A stretch of DNA of 34,156 bases from assembly GCA_002419025.1 (NCBI GenBank), contig DIFG01000091.1, forward strand, positions 1 through 34,156, given 5' to 3'. Of this stretch, positions 15,755 to 23,606 are shown piece by piece. The translations under genes were made by a program, and so were the position numbers. The stretch's first letter is position 1, and each line of letters begins with the position of its first letter. The notes beneath the pieces are model-generated. The model did not search any database, was not told the DNA's origin, and saw only the letters and a program-made list of their open reading frames with translations. This DNA is from Deltaproteobacteria bacterium UBA5754 (GTDB taxonomy: Bacteria > Desulfobacterota > Dissulfuribacteria > Dissulfuribacterales > UBA5754).

Positions 15755-16536
15755 CAACCTCCCTCCGGGATTTCTTCGACCGGCTCCGGTCCGCCTGCAA
15801 CAGGGTGCTCATCCTGGACTACGACGGAACGCTTGCCCCTTTCCAGGTGGAGCGGTATCAGGCATATCCCTATCCCGGGATCCCTGAGATCCTCGACCGC
15901 ATCAGGAAGACCGGAGGATGCCGTCTCGTCGTCGTCACCGGGAGGACCATCCGTGACATCCTCCCCCTCCTCTCCCTGGACCATCCCCCTGAAATCTGGG
16001 GCTCGCACGGAAGGGAACGTCTCCTTAGAGACGGAAGCCACGAGATCGTTCCGGTCCCGGACGATATACGAGAGGCCATCGATCAGGCGAGGTCGTGGGC
16101 CGAAGATCACGGCCTCGGCAAAAGGATCGAGGTGAAACCGGGCTGTCTCGCCCTGCATGTCCGGGGGATGGACTCGGCAGCTGCACAGGCCCTTATTGAA
16201 AAGGTCGGGAAGAGATGGCGGACGGCGTTTGAGGGGATGCCCGTCGATATCCACCCCTTTGACGGAGGGATCGAGTTGAGGACAGGGGGGTGTGACAAAG
16301 GCCGGGCCGTCGAGACCATTCTCGCGGAATCCGGTCCCGACGCATGTGCCGCCTATCTCGGCGACGACCTCACCGACGAGGACGCCTTCAGGGCCATGAA
16401 GGGCCGGGGGCTCTCCGTACTTGTGAGGCCGGAATACCGGGAAACCGGGGCGGACCTCTGGATCAGGCCGCCTGAAGGCCTCATTGATTTTCTCGCCCGA
16501 TGGGAGGAGGTCTGCACCGTGCAAGTACCCAAATAG
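15742..16536 (+). CDS. otsB: Trehalose-6-phosphate phosphatase
   Basis: A 264-residue HAD-superfamily phosphatase that removes phosphate from trehalose 6-phosphate. HAD motif I is DYDGTLAPF with nucleophile Asp26 and acid/base Asp28. Motif II is VVVTGRT. The late acidic motif is YLGDDLTDEDAF. KPGCLALHVRG and GMPVDIHPFDGGIELR fit the OtsB cap region. It begins inside the end of the TreT-like gene and is followed 19 bases later by otsA, consistent with one transcript. Cytoplasmic. Confidence 0.92.
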   Translation: MRSVTTSLRDFFDRLRSACNRVLILDYDGTLAPFQVERYQAYPYPGIPEILDRIRKTGGCRLVVVTGRTIRDILPLLSLDHPPEIWGSHGRERLLRDGSHEIVPVPDDIREAIDQARSWAEDHGLGKRIEVKPGCLALHVRGMDSAAAQALIEKVGKRWRTAFEGMPVDIHPFDGGIELRTGGCDKGRAVETILAESGPDACAAYLGDDLTDEDAFRAMKGRGLSVLVRPEYRETGADLWIRPPEGLIDFLARWEEVCTVQVPK

Positions 16537-16555
16537 CCTGGCAAGAGGTCATGAC

Positions 16556-18037
16556 ATGAATAACGGAAAATCCCGGCTCGTTGTCGTCTCGAACCGCCTT
16601 CCCGTCGCCATCTCCCGAGATGAAAACGGCTGGAGCATAAAACAGGGCTCGGGAGGCCTTGTAACCGCGCTTGCTCCTGTGCTCAGGAACCGGGGAGGTC
16701 TCTGGATCGGCTGGTCAGGTGGCGCCGAGGACACGGACTTCCTGCTCGGCCACCTCCAGACGGCCTCACGGACGACAGGATTCGATCTCCATCCCGTTGC
16801 CCTGACCGCGGAAGAGATCCGGCACTACTACCACGGATTCTCGAACGAGATCATCTGGCCCCTTTTCCACGACCTCCAGACGCGGTGCAACTTCAGGCCT
16901 GCCTACTGGTACGCGTACCTGGACGTGAACCGGAAGTTCGCGGAGTTCACTGCGTCGCTCGCAAAGGACACGGACTTTATCTGGGTCCAGGACTACCACC
17001 TTATGCTTCTCGCCCGGATCCTCAAGGAAAAGGGCTTTACGGGAAGGGTCGGCTTTTTTCTCCACATACCCTTTCCCGCCCTCGACATCTTTCTCAAGCT
17101 CCCGTGGAGGGCGGAGATCCTGCGGGCACTTCTTGCATACGATATCGTCGGATTCCAGACGGAGCGGGACAAGAGGAACTTTCTTGCCTGCCTCCACGCC
17201 CTCCTTCCCGAGATCCTGGTGACTGGGAAGGGGCAGGTGGTGAGGGCACGTTTTGACGATCGGGAGGTACGCATCGGCTACTTCCCCATCAGCATCGACT
17301 TTCGTGCCTTCGCCGAGGGAGCGGCTGCCCCGGAGTCCGAGGAGGTCCTCGGATTTCTGCACGAGACCATCCCCGACCGGGCCATCATCCTCGGTATTGA
17401 CCGTCTCGATTACACAAAGGGGATACCGGAAAGACTTGAGGCCATTCGAGATGCCCTCACCCGTTTTCCCGAGCTCGTCGGGAAGATCACCCTTGTTCAG
17501 CTGGTCGTCCCGAGCAGGGCCGAGGTCCCGGAATACCAGGCGCTCAAGGCGGAGATCGAGCGGCTCGTCGGAGAGATCAACGGACAGTTCACACGGTACG
17601 GCTGGGTCCCCATCCATTATATGTATCGAAGCCTTGGCCGCGCCGAACTCCTCGCCTTTTACAGGAGGGCGGATATGGCCCTTGTCACGCCCCTCAAGGA
17701 CGGCATGAATCTGGTCGCGAAGGAATACTGCGCATGCAAGATCGAAAACGACGGCGTCCTGATCCTGAGCGAATTCGCAGGGGCCGCAACCCAGCTCCAT
17801 CCCTGGGCACTCATGGTGAATCCCTATGACATCGAAGGAGTATCGTCGGCGATCCACACTGCTTATCACATGGACCCGGAGGAAAAGGCTCGGAGGATGA
17901 AGCGGCTCAGGGCGTCGGTGCGCCGAAGGGACATCTTCTGGTGGGTGGACCGCTATCTCGATGCGGCCCTCTCGAAACGGCTTCCAGATTTTCCTCCTGT
18001 CGTGGATTACGTTCCCCAGCTTTCCCAGCCCGTGTAG
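16556..18037 (+). CDS. otsA: Alpha,alpha-trehalose-phosphate synthase (UDP-forming)
   Basis: A 493-residue GT20 enzyme making trehalose 6-phosphate from a nucleoside-diphosphate glucose and glucose 6-phosphate. Motifs: VVVSNRLPVAI (Arg14), GSGGLVTAL, WVQDYHLMLL, GIDRLDYTKGIPERL and TPLKDGMNLVAKEY. Length and motif order match OtsA. The ATG at 16556 follows AAGAGG. An in-frame upstream start at 16484 lies within otsB and is rejected. Last gene of the osmolyte block. A short hairpin follows the stop (18038-18062) but lacks a T run. Confidence 0.93.
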   Translation: MNNGKSRLVVVSNRLPVAISRDENGWSIKQGSGGLVTALAPVLRNRGGLWIGWSGGAEDTDFLLGHLQTASRTTGFDLHPVALTAEEIRHYYHGFSNEIIWPLFHDLQTRCNFRPAYWYAYLDVNRKFAEFTASLAKDTDFIWVQDYHLMLLARILKEKGFTGRVGFFLHIPFPALDIFLKLPWRAEILRALLAYDIVGFQTERDKRNFLACLHALLPEILVTGKGQVVRARFDDREVRIGYFPISIDFRAFAEGAAAPESEEVLGFLHETIPDRAIILGIDRLDYTKGIPERLEAIRDALTRFPELVGKITLVQLVVPSRAEVPEYQALKAEIERLVGEINGQFTRYGWVPIHYMYRSLGRAELLAFYRRADMALVTPLKDGMNLVAKEYCACKIENDGVLILSEFAGAATQLHPWALMVNPYDIEGVSSAIHTAYHMDPEEKARRMKRLRASVRRRDIFWWVDRYLDAALSKRLPDFPPVVDYVPQLSQPV

Positions 18038-18350
18038 GATGCGGTGAGGTACGAACCGCATCGTTCGAGTGTTGTCAAATGGAACCATCACTGAGCGCTC
18101 TCTCAAGAAACACAATATAACTGATTGAAATTACGCATAATTTTTTTCTCTCTAAATTACGGGCACTAGAGCTCCAGTGATAAATCGGTCTTCTCCGACT
18201 TGGTATTCCATCTTACCGCATCCGCTGAACGAAAGGGGTTTCTTCCGGACGCATTTCGGCAAGGCCGATTACGGCGCTAACAAGTATAAGAACCTCTTAC
18301 TAAATTCATCGTACCCCAGAAAGAGGGATTCAGTTTTTGTAACCTATTAA

Positions 18351-18491
18351 TATTGATGGTCTCATAAAAAGTCCCGGACTCGTCATGCCGGACTTGATCC
18401 GACATCCAGAACATATTGAAAATACTGGATTCCGGCCTACGCCGGAATGACGCCAAATAGGAATTTTCGACTTTTTACGAGACCATCAATA
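18351..18491. repeat. Family 2 composite palindrome, best-preserved copy
   Basis: Outer arms at 18351-18373 (start TATTGATGGTCTCATAAAAA) and 18469-18491 are inverted with 22 of 23 matching. Inside are two facing copies of the CCGGAAT-type box: a TGCCGGACTTGATCCGACAT version near 18384 and the ATTCCGGC...GCCGGAAT hairpin near 18429-18448. Such arms-around-boxes architecture suggests a mobile or structured element without coding capacity. Confidence 0.85.
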
Positions 18492-18585
18492 TTACTGGGT
18501 TACAGATTGGCGCTGCGCTTGCCCGGCATGACGACATAGCCATTTTGGTCATTTTGAAAGAGGCCCAAATTAATAATGAAAAAAA

Positions 18586-18727
18586 TCCTGAATCCGTGAG
18601 CCGACGGCCGAACTATTTGTTCCGTGCGGCAAATAGCCCCCGTCCATGGGGGCGGATTTGCCGACGGCGCCCGTCCATGGGCGCCTCACTCCACAAACAC
18701 CCCGGCCGTCGGCTCACGGATTCAGGA
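18586..18727. repeat. Family 1 cloverleaf palindrome, copy A
   Basis: A 142-bp element whose ends, 18586-18610 and 18703-18727, are perfect inverted copies over 25 bases (TCCTGAATCCGTGAGCCGAC...). Between them are two hairpins. One has GGCAAAT/ATTTGCC arms around CCCCC-GTCCAT-GGGGG. The other is GGCGCCC-GTCCAT-GGGCGCC. Both loops read GTCCAT. Folded, the element is a three-way junction. Two further copies exist in the window. Confidence 0.9.
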
Positions 18728-18756
18728 AAATATCTTGTACATTGATGGACTTTTAC

Positions 18757-18784
18757 TGGTAACTGATAGCTGATAACTGATAGC
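18757..18784. repeat. Heptad tandem repeat (TGRTARC x4)
   Basis: Four head-to-tail seven-base units: TGGTAAC, TGATAGC, TGATAAC, TGATAGC. A closely related heptad array occurs at 31934-31968 before leuB. It lies about 50 bases before the small membrane-protein gene. Confidence 0.75.
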
Positions 18785-18836
18785 CCGCATTAATAATAAA
18801 AAATATCCCATGCATTGATGGACAGGCCCGCCTCTG

Positions 18837-19088
18837 ATGAATCTCCCGACGCACTTCATGGATCAGGCCCTTCCATGGGCACTCACAGGTCTCAGCATAT
18901 TCGGGGCCGTCCTCAATATCAAAAAGCGGCGATCGAGTTTCGCGATCTACACCTTAGCGAACATCGGATGGATTGCCGTTGACATCTATCATGAAATTTA
19001 TGCCCAGGCCCTCCTTTTCATGGTTTTTACCGGGCTTTCCACCTGGGGCTGGATCGAATGGAGAAAAGAGCCATGGGACAAAAAATAG
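18837..19088 (+). CDS. Small PnuC-like membrane protein
   Basis: An 83-residue protein with three hydrophobic segments (about 12-27, 36-50 and 54-72) ending FTGLSTWGWIEWRKEPWDKK. The late segment resembles the terminal YLVYTGLAVWGWWRW-like helix of PnuC nicotinamide-riboside transporters, but the protein is only about a third of PnuC length, so it is either a half-size relative or an unrelated three-helix protein. No good ribosome-binding site precedes 18837, and ATG at 18858 is an alternative. It overlaps archease by 16 bases, which points to co-translation with the RNA-repair genes. Function unknown. Confidence 0.68.
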   Translation: MNLPTHFMDQALPWALTGLSIFGAVLNIKKRRSSFAIYTLANIGWIAVDIYHEIYAQALLFMVFTGLSTWGWIEWRKEPWDKK

Positions 19089-19504
19089 GACTTCCCTTCG
19101 AGACCTTCGAGCACGGTGCAGACATCGGGATTCGTGGACGGGGGAAGACCCTCGATGAGGCGTTCGAGAATGCGGCGCGTGCCATGTTTTCCCTCATGGT
19201 CGAGGACATTGGGACGATCATGCCCGAAAAGACGGTTCATATCTCCTGTGCGTCCTATGACAGGGAAGGACTCCTCACGGCCTGGCTCAATTCGCTCCTT
19301 GCCGAGGCTTCCATTTCGGGCATCCTCTTTCGTGACTTCACCTGCTCCATCAAGGACACCAGCGCCACAGGAACCGCCACAGGTGAGCCTTTTGACCCGT
19401 CCCGGCATAAGGCAGGGGTGGAGGTAAAGGGGGCGACCTTCACGGAACTTCGGGTCTTCGAGGAAGGAGGAATCTGGACGGCACAGTGCGTGGTGGACGT
19501 TTGA
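19073..19504 (+). CDS. Archease (RtcB ligase activator)
   Basis: A 143-residue archease, the small metal-binding protein that speeds guanylylation of the RNA ligase RtcB and allows repeated turnover. Family marks are the opening FETFEHGADIGIRGRGKTLDEAFENAARAMFSLM, the LLTAWLNSLLAEASISGILFRDF segment and the acidic C-terminal CVVDV. GGAG at about 19060 supports ATG 19073 over the in-frame ATG at 19058. It overlaps the small membrane-protein gene and is followed after 34 bases by rtcB, its known partner. Confidence 0.9.
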   Translation: MGQKIGLPFETFEHGADIGIRGRGKTLDEAFENAARAMFSLMVEDIGTIMPEKTVHISCASYDREGLLTAWLNSLLAEASISGILFRDFTCSIKDTSATGTATGEPFDPSRHKAGVEVKGATFTELRVFEEGGIWTAQCVVDV

Positions 19505-19538
19505 ACAGGATCTGCAAATCCTGACGGGAGGGACCGAC

Positions 19539-20969
19539 ATGGATCTCAAAAAACTCAAAAAACACGCAGAATGCGTCTGGGAGATCCCGCAACAGGACGA
19601 GATGCGGGTTCCGGGTTTCATCTATGCCGATGAAAAACTCATCTCCGAGATGGATGAAAAGGTCTTTGAGCAGATCTCTAATGTCGCATGCCTGCCGGGG
19701 ATCGTCCGAGCGGCCATGGCCATGCCTGATGCCCACTGGGGGTATGGTTTCCCTATCGGCGGAGTGGCAGCCTTCGACCCGGAGGCCGGCGGGATCATCT
19801 CAGTGGGAGGCGTGGGCTACGATATCTCGTGCGGCGTAAGGACCATGTCAACCGGCATGACGAAGGACGAGATCACCCCCCATGTCACCCGTCTCATCGA
19901 CCGGCTCTTCGAGGTGGTCCCCTCTGGGGTAGGCTCCGAAGGAAAGATCCGTCTCACGCCCGAAGAACTCGACGACGTACTCGTTGGGGGCGCGAAATGG
20001 GCGGTCGAGCAGGGCTACGGGATACCTGAGGACCTTGGCCGCATCGAGGAAAACGGCATGCTTTCCGGAGCCGACCCTTCATGTGTCTCTGATACGGCAA
20101 AAAAACGCCAGTACCGGCAGGTCGGGACCCTTGGATCCGGCAATCACTATCTCGAGATCCAGTATGTGGACGAGATCTTCCACGAACCCTCGGCTTCCGG
20201 TCTCGGGCTCCGGACCGGAGACGTTGTGATCGCCATCCATTGCGGTTCCCGGGCCCTCGGGCACCAGATCGGGACCGACTATCTTCAAATCCTCGGCCAG
20301 GCTGCACAAAAATACCGGATCCCGATCCGGGAACGTGAACTCGTCTGCGCCCCCATCCGCTCTCCCGAAGGCGAGCGGTACTACAAGGCCATGGCCTGCG
20401 GCGTCAACTGCGCCCTTGCCAACAGGCAGGTGATCGGACACCTGGTACGCACGGTCTTTGCCGAGATCCTCCCTCAGGCAACGATCAGGCTCCTCTATGA
20501 CGTAAGCCACAACACATGCAAGATCGAGGAACACGAGGTGGACGGCATGAAAAAACGGCTCTATGTCCACCGAAAGGGGGCGACAAGGGCGTTTGGGCCG
20601 GGGCGCGCGGAACTTCCGCCTTCCATTCGGGACGTGGGACAGCCTGTCTTCATCGGCGGGACCATGGGCACGCACTCCTACATCATGATCGGCATCGAGG
20701 AAGGGGAGCGGCTCGCCTGGAGCTCGGCCTGCCACGGCGCGGGTAGGGCGATGAGCAGACACGCAGCCCTCAAGAAGTGGAAAGGGACCAAGGTTATCTC
20801 TGACCTCGCCCACCGGGGGATCGTCGTCCGGACCGCCAGTTACCGGGGCGCGGCCGAGGAGGCGCCCGACGCCTACAAGGACGTTACCGAGGTCGTGGAT
20901 GCGACCCACAGGGCCGGGCTTGCCCGCATGGTCGCCCGTGTAAGACCCCTGGCGTGCATAAAAGGGTGA
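19539..20969 (+). CDS. rtcB: RNA-splicing ligase RtcB
   Basis: A 476-residue GTP- and Mn2+-dependent RNA ligase joining 2',3'-cyclic-phosphate or 3'-phosphate and 5'-hydroxyl ends, used for tRNA splicing or RNA repair. Motifs in order: DAHWGYGFPIGGVAAF, GVGYDISCGVR (metal Cys), GTLGSGNHYLEIQ, IAIHCGSRALGHQI, DVSHNTCKIEEH, and SACHGAGRAMSR, where His399 is the residue expected to be guanylylated. All catalytic motifs look intact, and the length matches the archaeal-type enzyme that needs archease. GGAGGGA lies 8 bases before the start. Confidence 0.95.
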   Translation: MDLKKLKKHAECVWEIPQQDEMRVPGFIYADEKLISEMDEKVFEQISNVACLPGIVRAAMAMPDAHWGYGFPIGGVAAFDPEAGGIISVGGVGYDISCGVRTMSTGMTKDEITPHVTRLIDRLFEVVPSGVGSEGKIRLTPEELDDVLVGGAKWAVEQGYGIPEDLGRIEENGMLSGADPSCVSDTAKKRQYRQVGTLGSGNHYLEIQYVDEIFHEPSASGLGLRTGDVVIAIHCGSRALGHQIGTDYLQILGQAAQKYRIPIRERELVCAPIRSPEGERYYKAMACGVNCALANRQVIGHLVRTVFAEILPQATIRLLYDVSHNTCKIEEHEVDGMKKRLYVHRKGATRAFGPGRAELPPSIRDVGQPVFIGGTMGTHSYIMIGIEEGERLAWSSACHGAGRAMSRHAALKKWKGTKVISDLAHRGIVVRTASYRGAAEEAPDAYKDVTEVVDATHRAGLARMVARVRPLACIKG

Positions 20970-21354
20970 TGGAAAATGTCACGTAAATGTAACATACATG
21001 CACGCCCTTTCGACTTTTCACCGTAACCCGATCCGTTTATTGTTGACCTGTATCTGCGATATATGCACTCAATCTTTCGATTTTACAGAATAAGCCAACG
21101 TCCCACGGATTGCGGCAATCGGCCCTCTTGAAATGCGTCCGGAATGTGATTGCGAAACAGCAGAGCTTCTTGCAAAATGACGTCACCCCGGCGAAGGCCG
21201 GGGTCCAGAACAGCACAAGCAGTCCATCAATGCACGGATTCCGGCTTTCACCGGAATGACGATCTTGAGATATTTGTCATTTTGCAAGAGGCTCAGCATG
21301 TAGAGAGATTTTCTCTGTGTCCTCTGTGCTCTCTATGGTGAGAGGTTTGTCATA
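20970..21354. other. Intergenic region between rtcB and the two-component genes
   Basis: Holds no gene. The left 190 bases are unremarkable. A palindrome occupies 21164-21293. Positions 21301-21350 carry a CTCTGTG-rich, low-complexity run that ends in AGAGG, which serves as the ribosome-binding site for the response regulator. Confidence 0.6.
21164..21293. repeat. Composite palindrome related to family 2
   Basis: Arms AGCTTCTTGCAAAATGAC (21164-21181) and GTCATTTTGCAAGAGGCT (21276-21293) are inverted with 17 of 18 matching. The interior holds two facing CCGG boxes: CACCCCGGCGAAGGCCGGGG near 21184 and the ATTCCGGC...CCGGAAT hairpin near 21238-21258. It shares inner boxes with family 2 but has different arms. 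Confidence 0.75.
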
Positions 21355-22086
21355 ATGATGCCTGCAACCGAGCTTTTACCTGATCGTCCGATGAAAGTGC
21401 TCGTCGTCGAGGACGAAGACGACATAGCCGACCTCATTCGCTTCAACCTCGAAAAATCCGGATTCATCCCCCATGTCCTTTTCGAGGGGAGACACATGCT
21501 CCACTCGGTCAGGGAATTCGGACCTGATCTCCTTGTCCTGGATCTCATGCTCCCCGATTCCAACGGACTCGATCTCTGCAAAAGGCTGCGGGACGACCCG
21601 GATCACGCCCACCTGCCAGTCATAATGCTGACTGCCAAGGGCACTGAAGGGGACCGGATCCAGGGACTGGAAAGCGGGGCCGACGACTATATTGTCAAGC
21701 CATTCAGCCCGAAAGAACTGGTTCTCAGGATCAAGGCGGTCCTCTCCCGGACGTACAACGGCGCTCCCAATGGGAGCCCATCCACGAACGGAATCATCGT
21801 CAAAGGACCGATCACCCTGGATCTCAATCGCCACACAGTCCTCATTAAAGGGGAAAAGACAGACCTGACGGCGACGGAATACCGCCTGCTCCGCGACCTC
21901 ATCACCCATATAGGCAAAGTGAGATCCAGAGAAACCCTCCTTGACAAGGTCTGGGGATACAGTTTCGATGGCTATGCCCGGACCGTAGACACCCACATCC
22001 GACGTCTTCGGAAGAAGATCGGCATCGCCTCGGACCTCATCGAGACCATCAGAGGCATCGGATACCGATTCAGGGAAGAATCCTGA
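21355..22086 (+). CDS. PhoB/OmpR-family response regulator
   Basis: A receiver domain (MKVLVVEDEDD acidic pocket; phospho-acceptor Asp in LLVLDLMLPDSNGLDL, residue 63 from this start; MLTAKG; Lys in IVKPFSPKEL) is joined to an OmpR-type winged helix (LTATEYRLLRDLI, VRSRETLLDKVWGYSF, RTVDTHIRRLRKKI, ETIRGIGYRF). AGAGG at 21341-21345 favours ATG 21355. An internal ATG at 21391 would give the more usual 231-residue length but has no ribosome-binding site. It acts as a DNA-binding regulator phosphorylated by the kinase encoded immediately downstream. Closest in style to PhoB, but the stimulus is unknown. Confidence 0.9.
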   Translation: MMPATELLPDRPMKVLVVEDEDDIADLIRFNLEKSGFIPHVLFEGRHMLHSVREFGPDLLVLDLMLPDSNGLDLCKRLRDDPDHAHLPVIMLTAKGTEGDRIQGLESGADDYIVKPFSPKELVLRIKAVLSRTYNGAPNGSPSTNGIIVKGPITLDLNRHTVLIKGEKTDLTATEYRLLRDLITHIGKVRSRETLLDKVWGYSFDGYARTVDTHIRRLRKKIGIASDLIETIRGIGYRFREES

Positions 22087-22087
22087 A

Positions 22088-23374
22088 GTGGATCCGTGGC
22101 TTTGGGCCGCGGCCGCTTTCGCAGGGGGCATCGGATCCGGATGCATCGGATGTTTCGTACGTCTCTACCGGGAAAGGCGTCGGCGCGAGGAAGAAATCCG
22201 AAATCTCCTGGATGCCATCTCCTCCGATGAAGAAGTCCGCCTTCATTCCTCCTCGACTCGAAGCGTGCCCACCCATATCGAACATGGGCGCGTCATCCAG
22301 ACGATTCGGAACCTTGGCAGAGAAAAACGCCTTCTCACCTCTGTCCTGAACCATCTCGAGGAAGGGGTCCTCATCCTGGATCCTCCCGACACCATCCGTC
22401 TGGTGACATCGCCCCTTCTCGCGATTCTCGGCGTGCAGGGCGGCCCTAAAGAATGGACCGGGCGGTCCCTCATCGAGCTTTCCCGCGAGAGAAAACTCGT
22501 TACCGCTGTGGAAATCGCCAGGAGCGGCACGAGACCGGAGAGGATCTCCTTCGCGAGCGGCGCCAAGAACATCGAGGTCGTCCTCCACCCTCCGGGCAGG
22601 GATGGGGCGATTTTTCTCGTATGGAAGGATATCACCCCCCTTGCGAGGGCCAAACGGGCGGGCGAGGATCTGGTCTCCAATGTCGCCCATCAGCTCCGCA
22701 CGCCTCTGACAAGCATCAAGGGCTACGCGGAAACACTCCTTGAAAGCGACATGGGAGATCCCGATTCCTCACAGAAATTCATTGCTACCATCCTCAAAAA
22801 CGCAGACAAGCTCTCCCGTCTCGTCACCGACATCCTGACGCTGGCCCGGCTCGAAGGAACGGACATGCAAACCGCAGCGGAAAAATTTGTGTGGCAGGAC
22901 CTCATTTCGCGCACCGCAGATAGCCTCTTGTCCGAGGCTGCGAAAAAGGACGTCGCTATTGAGACCATATTCCCCCGAACACCAGTAGAGGCTCTGGGGA
23001 GCAAGCAGGATCTCGAACAGGCCATTTTCAATCTCCTCGACAACGCAGTCAAGTACGCCCCTCGGGAGACAAAGGTGACCGTCCTCTTGGAGGTACGGGA
23101 GAACGATGCCCTGATTGCCGTAGAGGACCGTGGACCCGGCATTCCCATGGACCTTGCCGACCGGATATTCGAAAAATTTTTCCGCATCCAGGTAAAAAGG
23201 GGACAAGACGTCCCGGGAACCGGACTCGGACTTTCCATCGTCAAGGAGATCGTCGAGGCCCACGGCGGCAGGGTCTGGCTGGAAAGCAGGGTGGGACTGG
23301 GTACCACTTTTTATGCACTCGTCCCTTTGGGAAAGAAAACCAGGGATCCGTCAAAATCAGCGAGGGTTCTGTGA
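22088..23374 (+). CDS. PhoR-like sensor histidine kinase
   Basis: A 428-residue kinase starting with GTG one base after the regulator stop. One hydrophobic helix (about 3-24) is followed by a basic RERRRREEE stretch, a PAS-like region (about 95-190), the dimerisation/phosphorylation helix VAHQLRTPLTSIKGYAETL with His201, and the ATPase domain (NLLDNAVKYAP, EDRGPGIP, GTGLGLSIVKEIVEAHGG). There is no periplasmic sensor domain, so any signal is sensed in the membrane or cytoplasm, or through a partner. The last about 10 codons and the stop are contributed by a palindromic repeat that begins inside the gene, so the C-terminal tail has probably been replaced. Confidence 0.9.
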   Translation: MDPWLWAAAAFAGGIGSGCIGCFVRLYRERRRREEEIRNLLDAISSDEEVRLHSSSTRSVPTHIEHGRVIQTIRNLGREKRLLTSVLNHLEEGVLILDPPDTIRLVTSPLLAILGVQGGPKEWTGRSLIELSRERKLVTAVEIARSGTRPERISFASGAKNIEVVLHPPGRDGAIFLVWKDITPLARAKRAGEDLVSNVAHQLRTPLTSIKGYAETLLESDMGDPDSSQKFIATILKNADKLSRLVTDILTLARLEGTDMQTAAEKFVWQDLISRTADSLLSEAAKKDVAIETIFPRTPVEALGSKQDLEQAIFNLLDNAVKYAPRETKVTVLLEVRENDALIAVEDRGPGIPMDLADRIFEKFFRIQVKRGQDVPGTGLGLSIVKEIVEAHGGRVWLESRVGLGTTFYALVPLGKKTRDPSKSARVL

Positions 23375-23523
23375 GCCGACGGCCGAGGTATTTGTTCCAG
23401 TGGCAAATAGCCCCCGTCCATGGGGGCGGATTTGCCGACGGCGCCCGTCCATGGGCGCCGCCCTCCACAAATACCCCGGCCGTCGGCTCACGGATTCAGG
23501 ATTTTTGACTTTGACGGATCCCT
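23342..23523. repeat. Family 1 cloverleaf palindrome, copy B (extended)
   Basis: The core at 23371-23491 has GTGAGCCGACGGCCG paired with its complement, extended by GGTATTTGT/ACAAATACC, and encloses the same two GTCCAT-loop hairpins as copy A. An additional outer stem, AGGGATCCGTCAAAATCA at 23342-23359 and its inverse at 23506-23523 (17 of 18 matching), is unique to this copy. The left end overlaps the kinase gene and supplies its stop codon. Confidence 0.88.
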
Positions 23524-23543
23524 GGAAGGAAAACGATTTCGGA

Positions 23544-23572
23544 TTGACAAGTTTTCGACAGAAAGATAGATT
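23544..23572 (+). promoter_or_regulatory. Candidate sigma-70 promoter for ilvB
   Basis: A perfect -35 box TTGACA (23544-23549), a 17-base spacer and TAGATT (23567-23572, four of six consensus positions) place a start site near 23579, about 28 bases before the ilvB ATG. It lies just right of the palindrome. No leader peptide or attenuator was seen between it and ilvB. Confidence 0.55.
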
Positions 23573-23606
23573 TCGTGATTTCCATCAGTATTTCGAGGTG
23601 ACAATC

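Larger units (their letters stand above)
18038..18836. other. Long intergenic region rich in palindromes
   Basis: No gene is supported in these 799 bases. An 8-bp hairpin lies right after otsA (18038-18062). Positions 18063-18350 are AT-richer unique DNA with no recognised feature. Then come a family 2 palindrome (18351-18491), a family 1 cloverleaf palindrome (18586-18727) and a four-unit heptad repeat (18757-18784). A 35-codon open stretch at about 18170-18275 has no start codon. Confidence 0.65.

Noticed and set aside
18038..18062. A rho-independent terminator after otsA
   Set aside because: The 8-bp hairpin has a nine-base loop and no T run, so termination there is not supported.
16766..18115. 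A 449-residue minus-strand open frame
   Set aside because: It lies antisense to otsA, whose motifs are complete. No domain was recognised.
18170..18275. A protein remnant after otsA
   Set aside because: An open stretch of about 35 codons without a start codon or recognisable similarity. Chance is the simpler explanation.
18586..18727. CRISPR repeats or a tRNA, because of the cloverleaf-like fold
   Set aside because: There is a single palindrome with no spacer array. It has no CCA-type acceptor, anticodon arm or tRNA consensus boxes, and its copies are dispersed.
21041..21062. A promoter with TTGACC and a TATGCA-like box before the two-component genes
   Set aside because: The spacer is only about 13 bases and the position is about 300 bases upstream of the gene.
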